Positions 30,874 to 42,900 of a DNA stretch of 64,000 bases are shown here, piece after piece. The position numbers and the translations under genes were made by a program. This DNA is from Branchipolynoe longqiensis (lineage: Eukaryota; Annelida; Polychaeta; Phyllodocida; Polynoidae), in assembly GCA_030323885.1 (NCBI GenBank), contig CM059191.1, forward strand, positions 104,952,292-105,016,291. Reading direction: 5' to 3'. Under the pieces are notes generated by a model. The model ran no database searches. It was given only the letters and a program-made list of their open reading frames with translations, and was not told the origin of the DNA. Position 1 is the stretch's first letter. Each line of letters begins with the position of its first letter.

Positions 30874-30904
30874 ACCCCCGCCTCTGCTTTCTTCCTTCTC
30901 GCGC

Positions 30905-31455
30905 ATCGGTCGTAATGCGAAGCATTACGTTTGATGCGAGGGAAGGGAGAGACCCTCCCCCGCCCCGCGTGTCGCGCTGCCTTCTCACCTCGCCCGACCG
31001 CGCTCACTTCCCCCCTGAGCGACTCAACCCCCCCTCCTGCCACTGCTCACCTCCCTCCGCCCCTGAGCGACTCACCCCTGCCACTGCTCACCTCCCCCCG
31101 GCCCTGAGCGACTCCCCCCCTCCTGCCTCTGCTCACTTCCCCCCTTATAAGGCCGCCCGCCGGCCTCCCTCAGGCACTCAGCCTCCAGCCGCCTTCCAGC
31201 TCTCTGCCCTTCTTCTTCTCCACCCACCCACCCAACTCTCCCTCCTCTACCCTCCCCCCTCTGCGGTGGAGGGCTCCTCCGCACCCCCTCACTCCACTGA
31301 CATTGACACCACATGAACTCTTATATACCTCTCTGCTACCATTTGACACCATGAACTTTTGACATTACTTTCCATTACCTTACCGCACTGACCCTTGACA
31401 GAAACCGGCATGACTAACCAGTACCGTTGCCGAGCATGGCTGAATAAATGATTGG
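30905..31455 (+). mobile_element. Short DIRS-like derivative (5' end joined to 3' end)
   Basis: Starts CGGTCGTAATGCGAAGCATT, has a pyrimidine-rich leader, a CCTTATAAGGCCGCCCGCC TATA-like block at 31143, then GGTGGAGGGCTCCTCC, which in the longer copy lies next to the recombinase C-terminus. Ends near GAATAAATGATTGG. No coding capacity. Confidence 0.8.
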
Positions 31456-31532
31456 CAGGGCCCCCTAGTGACGCAAACCATAACTAACCAGTTACACGAA
31501 TACCCACTCCAATTGGAATTTATATTAAAACC

Positions 31533-32515
31533 TATAGACCTATTTCATATGACATCAGCATGGGTATTTAGGTCAGTGCGCATGCTGCTTGGCTGCAGGA
31601 TGACACTGTCACACTGCAAACTCAATGGCTATGAGCAATCTTCATAGAGAACAAGTGAAATATCTCTAGAACCACACCACCTACACACAAACCTCTTGGA
31701 ACACAGAAAACATATTTAAGAAACATTATATTAAATTTATATGGTTAGGGTTCTGCATTTCTATTAATTTTGAATAAAATTGACGTTTTGCACTGCACGT
31801 ATCAGCAAACTCAATGCATTGTCAATGGCCGTGAGCAATCTTCATATAAAAAAAGTTAAATATCTCTAAAAATACACCACTTAGATACAAACCGTTTGGA
31901 ACACATATAGAAAACATATTCAACAAACAGATTATATTAAATTTATGAGGTTAGGGTTCTGAATTTCTATTAATTTTGAATAAAATTGACGTTTCAAACT
32001 GCACATATCGGCAAACTCAATGAGCCAATGCATTGTCAATGGCCGTGAGCAATCTTCATACAGAAAAAGTGAAATATCTCTAAAAATACACCACTTAGAT
32101 ACAAACCGTTTGGAACACATATAAAAAACATATTCAACAAACAGATTATATAAAATTTATAAGGGTAGGGTTCTGAATTTCTATTAATTTTGAATAAAAT
32201 TGACATTTTGAACTGTGCGTATTGGCAAACTCAATCCATTGTCAATGGCCGTGGGCAATCTTCATACAGAAAAAGTGAAATATTTCTAAAACTACAAGAC
32301 TTAGAAACAAACCACTTGGAACACATAGAAAACATATTCAAAGAACAGATTATATTAAATTTATAAGGTTAGGCTTCTGCATTTCTATTAATTTTGAATG
32401 AAACTGACATTTTGCACTGCGCGTATCGGCAAACTCAATGGCAGTGTGCTTTCATTCTGCAGCCAAGCTGCGCACGCATACACGATGTTAGTAAACATTG
32501 AAATAGGTCTATATC
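31533..32515. mobile_element. TIR element with internal ~190-bp satellite array
   Basis: Ends TATAGACCTATTTCATATG and CATTGAAATAGGTCTATAT are inverted; the similarity runs about 70 bp inward to GCTTGGCTGCAG. Between them, about four units of 190 bp repeat GAACACATAGAAAACATATT and AATTTATAAGGTTAGGGTTC plus GAGCAATCTTCATA. No coding seen. Confidence 0.88.
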
Positions 32516-34585
32516 AAGTATATTTTACTGGCCTCAAAACCAGTGTCATTGATGACCCTAGCTTCTGACTGGCCAAAGTTCAAATACTGAGCTATACGCT
32601 TTAAAACGTAGATAAATACTGTGACCTGCTGAACTACATGTGATGTATAACGTATTATGCGAGTATAAAGATACAGAAGGGAATTATTATATTGTTATGC
32701 TCTGTAAGACCCAATGACGTATCGGTGGCGCCACCTCGCCTCCACCAGATGTTGACCAGTGTCAGTTGCACCCAAGGATATTTATTAACCTTGTAAACAT
32801 TCCAAGAAATAAAAGCACCCGGTCGAAAAAATAATATAAGTTTTAACGTTTTTATAGATCCAGAGAAGTTGTCCATGTTCACATTATCAGTTATTGTCCA
32901 ATATGGGGTTTGATGCCCAAGGTACTAGCACTACCCATGTCTGCTGAATGAAATTGTAAAAATAACCAAATATATCTGTCTTGTTCGGCCTTTGAAGTCG
33001 TCGGCTATACCTCACCCAGATACAAACGAATCCAGCACCAAAAGCTCTCAAAACATACCTTTCCTTAGTTTGTTCAGTTCATGCCACTGAACATGTGGGT
33101 GGAGAGTTGAGGTATGTGATGTATGAATGACATCATAGGTGGAATTCCCTCATCACATGACCGAGAGGGGTTCCCCACACACAGGGGAAGCCATGGCAAC
33201 CACCAAGATGGCAGCCACAGAAAGCTCTCAATTAAACTTTTAAAGCCTATTAATCCAATTCTGATATGGACTATATATGGTTGTCTAAAAGTGTCAGTGC
33301 TGCTGGACTAAATAAAACACAACAGAAGCAACCAATGTCAGCACTCTCCCCCCACATATGTAGTTGAACAAACTGAAAACTTGCAAACGTATGCTTGGAG
33401 AGCATCTGTCGGAGTATGGGTAGTGTCTCAGCGACCTATATCTGGTCCCTTTAAAAGCAAAGCTCGATATTGGAGTCGGTTTAGTACTCTGGAAAAGGGT
33501 TTCACTTCAATCTTCTCAGAGCACATGGTCAGTCTAACCTCGCCACTGACCTCCAGCTAAGCCAACTTTGCAATGACACCCTGTGATTTTAACATTTATA
33601 TTTGATGGCGGGGTTTTCGTGAATAGAACTACATTTTTATAAATGTCATGATCGAATAAGACTAATTTAAAAGAGATTCAAACTCTAACTTAAAAATCAC
33701 TGAGTGGAGAGTGACGTCACAGAATGGTCTTAAAGGAGCACATTACACCAGGTCAGTGCTTTCAAAGTATTGGAATTATAAATAAGTTGCAGATTCTTTT
33801 TGTTGTTGTAAATATAGTTTATTCATTGAATAAAGTCTTTTGTCAATACCGTGGCACTGGTCTTCCAGCCATGTGACAATACAGTTATTTACAATATATG
33901 CACATGTAGTCTGATATCGTCACCAGCAGCTAGCCTAAATCAGCTGAAATAACAATATCAAACATTCAAAGACTTACATATGGTATAGTTTGACAATTCA
34001 CATACAAAAATAGCAGTTATATGTTGTATTCCTACACACTTGATACATACATACATGTGTATTGATAGACCTTTACATTACGGAGTGGTTAGGTGCATAG
34101 TTTTCCCTTCATAGGTTTGTATGCCTACTATGTTGTGAACTGCAAAACTATCATGTTGGAGTTAACATTTTGAGATGGAGTGAGTGTTAGTAAAATGGTT
34201 TGTTTATTCTGTTAGATAGAGTGTGGTTAGCTTATAGGGGTATGCTTAAAAGGTTAATACCTCAGGTGTGTTTTTTGATTACATGAAGTAGTTTGTTAGT
34301 AATGATGGGATAAACAATGCTTGGAGGATTGTACGTTTCAGTCATTTAGTAGTCTAGTACAGACTTTTTTAGTGTCTATGTTTATACAAAGACCCCATAA
34401 TGTGGTTCCTTTTTATAGTATAATCCACGTATCAGGGTTCATGCCCATTTTCACATCAAATTTAAGTGCAAAACGTAATGTTTTTAAGACGTTTATTAAA
34501 TTTAAGTACCTCGAAACACAGCTATATTCAGTTGATTCACTTAGATGTAAATATCTAACATAAATACTGGTATACTTATTAAACA
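32516..34585. other. Intergenic stretch, nothing recognised
   Basis: No long ORF, tRNA or named repeat between the TIR element and the next MITE. Some of it may be old repeat; I cannot show it. Confidence 0.5.
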
Positions 34586-34840
34586 TGTGTTACTACATGA
34601 AAGGGCGTACTCAATTCAATAGAACTTATTCCCACTGAATGCTATAGGGTCAGAGTTTTGAAATCATGCCAAAATTAATTTTGCACGTTTACACTTCAAA
34701 TATCTTCCAAGTTAGTAATTTTAAATGGAAGTTACTTCAAACTAAAGTAAGGTATATTACAACCACCAACCTAGCATATATAGCTCAGAAAATGATAAGA
34801 AATCAAGGTGTCGGACTATGCAGCTCTAAGTACTTGGTGG
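34586..34840. mobile_element. TTAA-type MITE fragment
   Basis: TACTACATGAAAGGGCGTAC, CAAATATCTTCCAAGTTAGT and the end TCGGACTATGCAGCTCTAAG; left end lost. Confidence 0.75.
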
Positions 34841-34844
34841 ATTC

Positions 34845-35072
34845 TTAAAGCTGCATAGTCCGATAAAGCATAACAATTATCTAGATTTGATTCTTCTAAC
34901 TTAGATACTGATGCACTTATTAAGCATTTGTCATAAAATATATCAAAAGTTGGCTATTTAAATAAAAGTTCCTTCAAACTGACGTAAGGTCGATCATTAC
35001 AATTAATTTAATTTATTTATCATATAAAAATGAGAGAAGCTCAAAACCATCAGACTAAGCAACATTAAGGAC
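34845..35072. mobile_element. TTAA-type MITE, internally deleted
   Basis: TTAAAGCTGCATAGTCCGAT to CCATCAGACTAAGCAACATT, with the middle missing (about 225 bp versus 320-400 in others). It abuts the previous copy. Confidence 0.78.
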
Positions 35073-35085
35073 AAGTGTAAACCCT

Positions 35086-36030
35086 GTATATTCTCGATGT
35101 CGCCGTGACGTCACAATCACGTGCCTCGCCTTGAAAACCACGAGCGAAGGGTAAAATAAATGCACTCGCTTGCTCTTTTCAATTTTTAAAAATAAAGTCA
35201 TCCTCTTAAATAACAGAATTTGATCTTAGCAGTGAATTTTATTTTGTTTTATTACGCTTGCTTGCGTGTACTTACCGCCGGTGTTGCCGTTTCCGCACTA
35301 CGACAGTTTGCGAGGGACACATCACTTCTGCGCATGCGTCAAAACCGAACAGCATCGTCACTTACCTTATATTTAATATAATGTTTTTGGTAAAGATGTT
35401 TTCTATATGTGTACCACGCGATTTGTTTCTAGGTGGTGTGGTTTTAGAGATATTTCACTTTTTCTGTATTTTCTGTATGAAGATTGCTCACGACCATTGA
35501 AAATGCCTTGAGTTTGACGGTACGCGCAGTGCAAAACATTAGTTTTATTCAAAATTAATAGAAATCAAGAACCCTAACCATATAAATTTAATATAATCTG
35601 TTTGTTGAATATGTTTTCTGTATGTGCCAAGCGGTTTGTTTCTAGGTGGTGTAATTTGAGATATTTGACTTTTTCTGTGTGAAGATTTGCTCATGGCCAT
35701 TGACAATGCATTTGAATGTATGTGCCCCTCGCAAACTGGCGTACCACGGAAACTGCAACACTGGCTCTACTGAAGAGCTGATATTGACATTGACTGATAC
35801 TCGCTTGCTCTCTTCAATTTTAACACTATTTAAAAAAAATTAAATCACACTCCTAAATAACAGAATTTGATTTGAAGCAGTGGAGCATCCATTGACATTT
35901 TTAACATTTGCTTGTGCTTGTCTACAGTAGTGACAGTGAACTTTGCCACTTACTCTGCGTTTGTTTTACCCATCGTGGTGGTTAGTGAGGGGCGCGGTGT
36001 AAAAGGCCCGGATGTCCGACATCGAGAATG
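35086..36030. mobile_element. Probable TIR element carrying two satellite monomers
   Basis: TATTCTCGATGTCGCCGTG on the left and GTCCGACATCGAGAATGTG on the right are inverted. Inside, 35360-35715 holds about two reverse-strand units of the satellite from 31533-32515 (GGTTTGTTTCTAGGTGGTGT, GAAGATTGCTCACGACCATT). Boundaries are uncertain. Confidence 0.6.
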
Positions 36031-36054
36031 TGCAAGCTGTGGGCTGAGGTCATC

Positions 36055-36521
36055 ACCAGGGCCGTAATCGATTAACACAAACCGGGCGAGTCGGGTCACC
36101 CAAGTCATCAGAATTTCAAATCGAACACAGCGAGTGGAGTTGACAAATACACGTGCCGTGTGCAAAATGATCCGACCCCAGTAACCCACCTCTTCGCTGG
36201 GGTGGCTAGGAGCGATGATGTCACACGTGAGCTGGTACCGTCCTGCAGGATAACAGCTACCAGTACCAGTCATACATGTTTTTTTTGGGTAATATTAATG
36301 AAATGGAAATATAGCTAAACTATGCCATCATAAAATACTTTAAATCCTATTTTGCTGTAGCTATATCGGTTATTAAAAAAAAAGATTTTGGATTAAGCCA
36401 CCATTTTTTCCACCCCGAGCATGGAGAAACGTATCCGATTATTCGACCCGAGACTGTAGGATGTGCGCATGTGCCAAAAAGTGGCTCGGGTGACCCAAAT
36501 TGATTAATCGATTACGCCCCA
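36055..36521. mobile_element. MITE with GTAATCGATTAA ends, overlapping the FANCB stop
   Basis: GGGCCGTAATCGATTAACAC and GATTAATCGATTACGCCCC are imperfect inverted ends; CGGGTCACCC / GGGTGACCC match further in. The right end covers 36504-36521, which encode the last FANCB codons and stop. A related fragment is at 54125. Confidence 0.82.
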
Positions 36522-36942
36522 GGAGGGGCAGGGACTGGTGAGTCTGGAGGCCAGAGACTGAACGGCGCTGTCGGACTGTCTCTCCAACATGTGCACACAG
36601 TCGTTGAACCCTGGCCACCCGCCCACCTTACCCCCTGCCTCGCCTCTCGCCTCCAGCCTCCCCCTGAGTCGCATCTGCTTCTGCAGGAAGTCGCTTCTTA
36701 TCACAGTGAGTGGACAGTCTTTGGCCTCGCCGGTTCCCGCCATTTCAGAGTCTCGTTCTGGCGGCGAAACAGGCTCAGGTCGTCTGCCTTTCTCCGAGAT
36801 GAATTCCGCCTCGGCCGCCATTGCATTGAGGGCGCGGGAGGTCAAGTCGATGACGTCATCATTGCGACGCGGAAGGATCGTGACGTCATCGGGGAGAACA
36901 ACATAAAGAGCGTGGACCAATAGGAACAGCTGGCGCTCGTCT
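36504..36942 (-). CDS. FANCB: FANCB exon 8, terminal
   Basis: Encodes DERQLFLLVHALYVVLPDDV, matching the human VMFQCLHNLIRILP block, then a helical, charged C-terminus. Acceptor TGTTTCAG. The last codons (WGVID) and the TAA lie inside the terminal repeat of a MITE, so the natural C-terminus has been replaced by transposon sequence. Confidence 0.88.
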
Positions 36943-39900
36943 CTGAAACAGTTTGCTATCATTACAATCATTGATTAAGCAGGGTAGATTTCAATCTCAT
37001 TTCACTGCCCCTTGCCATATCCTAGCAATGCCAATCCCCAGGCTAGGCAGCGACAAATATTAACTTTGTAGTCATTGGTTTGACTTGGTCAAGGTTTGAA
37101 TGTTATGATCTGCCAAACGGTTAGTGCCCGCTCAACTAATTTGCCTATCCCATCTGGCTGAGCTTGAAATAGACGGGTTGTCACAGGGGAAGCGACATTC
37201 AACTTATTCAGTTAACCCTAATTTCTACCAAAGATAATGGACTTTTATGCACCTTTATCTTGGTCCAAATGCTTTACTTTGCGCTAGGCATAGGAGAGCT
37301 CAGCTCTAACAGAATTATGACTAGCATTACCACTCTTCAGTGACAGTAATCCCAATCCCAACATAATTCAACCTGAGAAGCTTTAATATGTAACAAAATA
37401 CAACATACATAGATTTACAAAACTGGTCTTTACTTGGAGATAATAGTTTTCATGAATAATGTGGGGCTTGATGAGGTTCTATCATCTGGCTAATGATAAA
37501 TTAGCTATTTATGATTAAAATTCTTTCAAGCTTAAAGTAAGGCAAATTATAACCATGACTGTAAAGCCCCAGTCACACATACCCGGATCAGGGGCCGGAC
37601 GAGCCCCGGACCGCCATCCGGGGTGGTCCGTGGCTCGTCCGTGCCGACACCCCCTGATCCGTGGCTCGTCCGGGCTCAGCCCCGGATGTTTTAAAATGTT
37701 TAAAACATCCGGGGCATTTTGCGATCCGGGCTCAATCCGGGGGTGGTCCGGGTATATCAGGGGTGGTCCGGGCCTGTCCGGGGTCATTTTGAGCCATGGT
37801 TTGACCCGGACAATCCCCGGACTATCCAGGACTACCCCCGGTCTAGCCACGGACCACTCCCGGACTGCCGTAAGACCGGGGGATGATCCGGGGGTGATCT
37901 GGGGCAGTCCGGGGCTGGTCCGGCCCAGTCCGGGGCTCATCCGGGAAAGTGTGACTGCGAGGCAAAAATTGACGAAAACAGTGATTTTATCCATGGTGGT
38001 CCGGGCCGTTGGTCCGTGAGTGGTCCGGCTCAAAATCCAGGGCTCGTCCGGCTATGTGTGACTGGGGCTTAATATATTTATCTAAGAAATAGTGCAGAAA
38101 CTTAAAACCATAGGCTTATGCAACTTTAAACAAACGAGACTGCACTAGATGACAATTGCCTAGTCTTGTCCGATGGCAACGACCGCTCTTTGGAGAAGCC
38201 CACATGTGGGATTCTCAGGCGACAAGTCACAGCGACTAATACACCTAGTCTAACTGCTTCGGTTGTCAGCGTTCGAAAGAAAAACAGAAAGGTCGCGAAT
38301 CCAAGGCAGCACTCACCGGACGTAGACAATGACGTTGAGACATGTCGCCTCAGACTGCCCCACCAGTTGAACCCGGGCATGGCTCAGCGGTCCATCCCCC
38401 AGACTCCCCCAGCACTCACAGGGCTCCAGCCACTGCCACTGCAGCGCCGCCTTCAGGCGGGACCCGACATCACACAGCGCCGAATGGATGGAGCGGAAGC
38501 TGAGTGGGAAGGCCACCTGCACCGCATCCAGGACCAGCACATCAGCTGAACAGAGGCAGTCACAGGAGATGTTTACAAAAGGAATGTCATGTCTCCAGGG
38601 TTCGCCATCTTGTTATATCAGGGTAAAGCTGCAGTCTGATGGTTGGTTGGTTGTTGGAGTTTTACGTCCTGGCAACATCTAAGGTCATATCAGGACGGGT
38701 ACTGACTTGTGACAGTGCACACTCATGGTGACTTCATAGTGCTGCCCCAATGGGAGACCAGGTCACCAACACCATGACCCGATATCCCACTCAGTCACAT
38801 TATCCTGACACTGAGCCAACCAGTCCTTGCCCTATCCTAATAATGCCGAGCGCCTGGCAAGGAAGCAACAAGTATAAATTTTTAAGTCATTGGTTTAACT
38901 CGACCAGGGTTCGAACCCATCCCATGATCTACCAAAGTTGGAGATGGACGTTCAACTCCTTCGGCCATCCCATCTAGTGATTAGTCCGATAAAAGCACCA
39001 AAGTTTAAAATCCAAAATAGTTATCTAAATTTGAATCTACATATTCAACTTAGATACAGGTGCACTTATTAAAGCTGCATAGTCCAAAAGCATACACATT
39101 TCAAATCTAAAACAATTATCTAGATTTAATGTAGGCCTACTCTAACAGCTTATATAAAAAAGAAAAGTAGAACTGTGTATGATAGCCTTCCAGTTAACTA
39201 GGGTGATAAAATCAAGGAGCCTAGGTGATTAAATGGTTAGCAAACTAACCCAAAATGCAAGAGATGTGGGTTCGATTCCTGCTCTAGGCGCAATATTTCC
39301 CATTTTCATCAACCCGACACTGGTGCCATGACCAGGACTAGTGTGTTAACCAGTATACAACCTAGACTCCCTGATGTCACCACCATACCCAAGCCCCCTG
39401 TTTATGTGGCTCGTTGCATGAGAGGTCAGTGCAGACCACTACACTTGTAAAAAAAACCAGTGTCAATTCAAAATGAGGATGGCATTGTGCGAATAAGCCA
39501 GAGAATGAAGGGGCATCCCGGAATGGCCCTGCTCACAGCGGTTACTTACTCTGTGTCATATGGAGAGAAGGCTGCACCTGCAGTTTCCCATTCACTGCAT
39601 CTGCAGCCGCAAGCCGAATACTTCCCAGAACCATCATACGCAAGCCTGGTTTCCTGGATGTGTGGCCCTTCGTGTCATCTGACATATTCCGGCTCTCAGA
39701 TCTGGGTAGTTGGGAGTCACTGGAGCCATCCGTCCATGAACCCACTATCGTGACATGGTGCGTGCTCCCTGAGCCAAACCAGGGCAGGCGCGTTCGCACC
39801 AGTACTTCTGTGCTTCGGCTTGCTTCGAGCGAACAGTGCTGTGTCAGTATGTGTCGGCTTTCGTCTAACCGTGCCACTTTGGGCTTGGGGCCCCTGTTCT

Positions 39901-42900
39901 TGTTGTGGCATGTGTGGGATTCTGGCCCCTCTTGGTGATGTGTCACAAAGAACGTGGATGAGTCCAGTGGGTGGCCATCATGAGGAATGATGCTCACACT
40001 CACAGAGTTCAAAGTCCTGCAACAAAGGGGACACAAAGGTCAAACCAAGGACATGTGTGAACCACACTAAGAACAGACACTACCACATACTTAGATGCAT
40101 TGAATGATTTATGCATTTCTATAATGTATTATGAATAGTAATACATTGTACACGTCACCATTGTATAACCACTGGAGAACTATGCTCTATACTTATAGTT
40201 TCAAGTCATTAGGGTCTAGTACTTTTTAAAAATATATTGTTTGAAGTTGCAGTCTGATTGTTTTTAATTTCTTCAATCTACTTTACTCTAGGATGAAGTA
40301 ACGTTTAGCTTAAATGGCTAACCTTGGAGATATTTGAAGTGACAACATGTCAAATTAATTTTACGGCAAGCATTGCCAAACCTCTGAAAACATAGGCTTA
40401 TGCAATAACAGGTTATATTAAATTGACTCAGTAGATCCTTCTCTGGGGCAACAAATGCTTGATAAGTCCACCAGTACCTAAAATGGATTTGTAAAATCAA
40501 ATCTAGGTGAGCATCTTGCTTTTGGAAATTTGATGCTTCATCGGACTATGCAGCTTTAATATATTGATGTAATAAAGGTAATTGTACTTGAATGACGAGT
40601 GTTTGGTGGGTGTACCTGTTGAATGTATTGCTGATGGTTAGCCCAATGACCCAGTGCTCACTGTAGATCCTGTGCCACATACTAGAGGCAGTGAGGGGCG
40701 TGGAACTGAGGGCAGCAGCGTCAACAGACCGTGTCGTGTCGCAGCCAAGGAGCGGAGTCAGACCTGACTGAATAAGACGAGCCAGCTGTCAGTAAGGCTA
40801 CAACAAAGTCAGCAGTGGTTGTTTGTTGAAGTTTTACGCCCTGGCAACATCTAATGTCATATCAGGACGGGTAGCTACTTTTGGCAGTGTGCACTCATGG
40901 TGGCTTTAGAGTGCTGCCCCACTGGGAGACCAGGCCGCCAGCACCATGACCCGATATCCCACTCAATCACATTATCCAGACACTGAGCCAACCAGTCCTT
41001 GCCCTATCCTAATAATGCCGAGCGCCTGGCTAGGAAGTGACAAGTATCAAGTAAGTCATTGGTTTGACTCGACCAGGGTTCAAATCCCACGATCTACCAA
41101 AAGCCAAGTCAGTGAGGCTACAAAAGTCAGCGCTGGTGTTACTGGGTAATTTTGGTGCTTTCACCGTCCCCACCCCCACTAAAATGTGTCACTAAAATGT
41201 TGCATATTCATAATTTAACCCGCTACGTATTGATGGAATTCACTTTTGTCAAATAAATGCAGGGTTCACATCCAGTTAGACATTTTGGAACTTTCCAGTG
41301 CAAAATTCCAAAGTTAGCCATTTATAATAAAGTTACTCCAGACACTAAAAGTAAAGTAAGCCATAATAATTACCCTAGAATATTTAATTTTTACAAACAA
41401 TAAAAAAGACGGTAGCTAACTCAATAAGTGGGTGGCTTTGTGTTTTAATGTGCAGCTCAGTCCGTTTCACTCTGGAGGCATGACTGGGCTGTGAGGGGCT
41501 GCGCTGTGCCACTACGCCATATGTGCTGCGCTGTGCCACTACACCATATGTGCTGCGCTGTGCCACTACACCATGTGTGCTGTGCCACTACACCATGTGT
41601 GCTGTGCCACTACACCATGTGTGCTGTGCTACTACACCATGTGTGCTGCACTGTGCCACTGCACCATGTGTGCTGCACTGTGCCACTGCACCACGTGTGT
41701 TGCACGGTGCCACTGCACCATGTATGCTGCACTGTGCCACATGTGCTGCACTATGCCTCTACACCATGTGTGCTGTGCTACTGCACCATGTATGCTGCAC
41801 TGTGCCACATGTGCTGCGCTGTGCCACTACACCATGTGTGCTGTGCTACTGCACCATGTATGCTGCACTGTGCCACATGTGCTGCACTGTGCCACTACAC
41901 CATGTGTGCTGTGCTACTACACCATGTGTGCTGCACTGTGCAACTGCACCATGTGTGCTGCGCTGTGCCACTGCACCATGTGTGCTGCACTGTGCCACTG
42001 CACCATGTGTGCTGTGCCACTGCACCACCATGTGTGCTGCACTGTGCCACTGCACCATGTGTGCTGTGCTGTGCTTCTCACTGGTGGAACAGATAGCTTC
42101 TACTTCAGGGGTCCCAGTGACGAAATTTTGTTTAATCCTTGAAAAAGAAGCATGCTATCCGGAAACTTGTTAAAACCTACAATTAAAATGGTGCAATCTC
42201 ACCACTCCTTGACATATTTACCCTTGAAATTCCAACTGTGTTGACTTCAAGACTAACAAATATTTAAAGTAACATTCTCACTCACTCTCTCACTGTCAAT
42301 GAATTACAACATCAACAAAATAAAGATAACTTAATTAAACATTATACACAGTAAAAATCTGATTCAGTTTTGTTCTTTTCGCGGACAGGATCCCCCCTGA
42401 TTTGGAAACACAGTTTTCGCTGAAATCAACGATTTCGCTGAGAAATGGGATCCCTGTACTTGCTGAATCTGGACGGTACCTGGCTCACGTTGACTTGTTT
42501 GGTGTCGGTGTTATGGTGCTGCAGCGCGTTGAAGGCGTCCTCAACCAACTGCAGCTTACTCTGCAACTCCCGCTCCACTCCGCACACATAGGTGATGCTG
42601 GCCTGCAAGTAGGAAACCACCCTGTTTAACCACCATTTCGGCTGGTTGGTTGTTGGAGTTTTATGCCCTGGCAACATTTAAGGTGATATCAGGACAGGTG
42701 CCGACTCTTGGCAGTGCGCACTCATGACGAGTTTATAGTGCTGCCCCAATGGAAACTCAGGCCAATGGCAGCATGACCAGATATCCCACTCAGTCACATT
42801 ATCCTGACCCTTGCCCTATACTATTAATGCAGAGTGCCTGGCTAGGTAGCAACAAGTATCAATTTGATAAGTCATTGGTTTGACTCAACCAGGAACCAAA

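Noticed and set aside
31072..31316. Pro/Ser-rich frame of 157 codons at 30843-31316
   Set aside because: It lies in the pyrimidine-rich leader of a short DIRS-like derivative and shows no protein similarity.
36589..36923. Forward frames of 105-110 codons
   Set aside because: They are antisense shadows of FANCB exon 8, which has the family match.
39577..39578. Alternative FANCB exon 6 donor (CTGCAG/GTGCAG)
   Set aside because: The GTAAGT donor at 39549 is stronger and is the one that keeps phase with exon 7.
41491..42173. Three overlapping Cys-rich frames of about 200 codons
   Set aside because: All three forward frames are open over the same minisatellite, so this is composition and not a cysteine-rich peptide gene.
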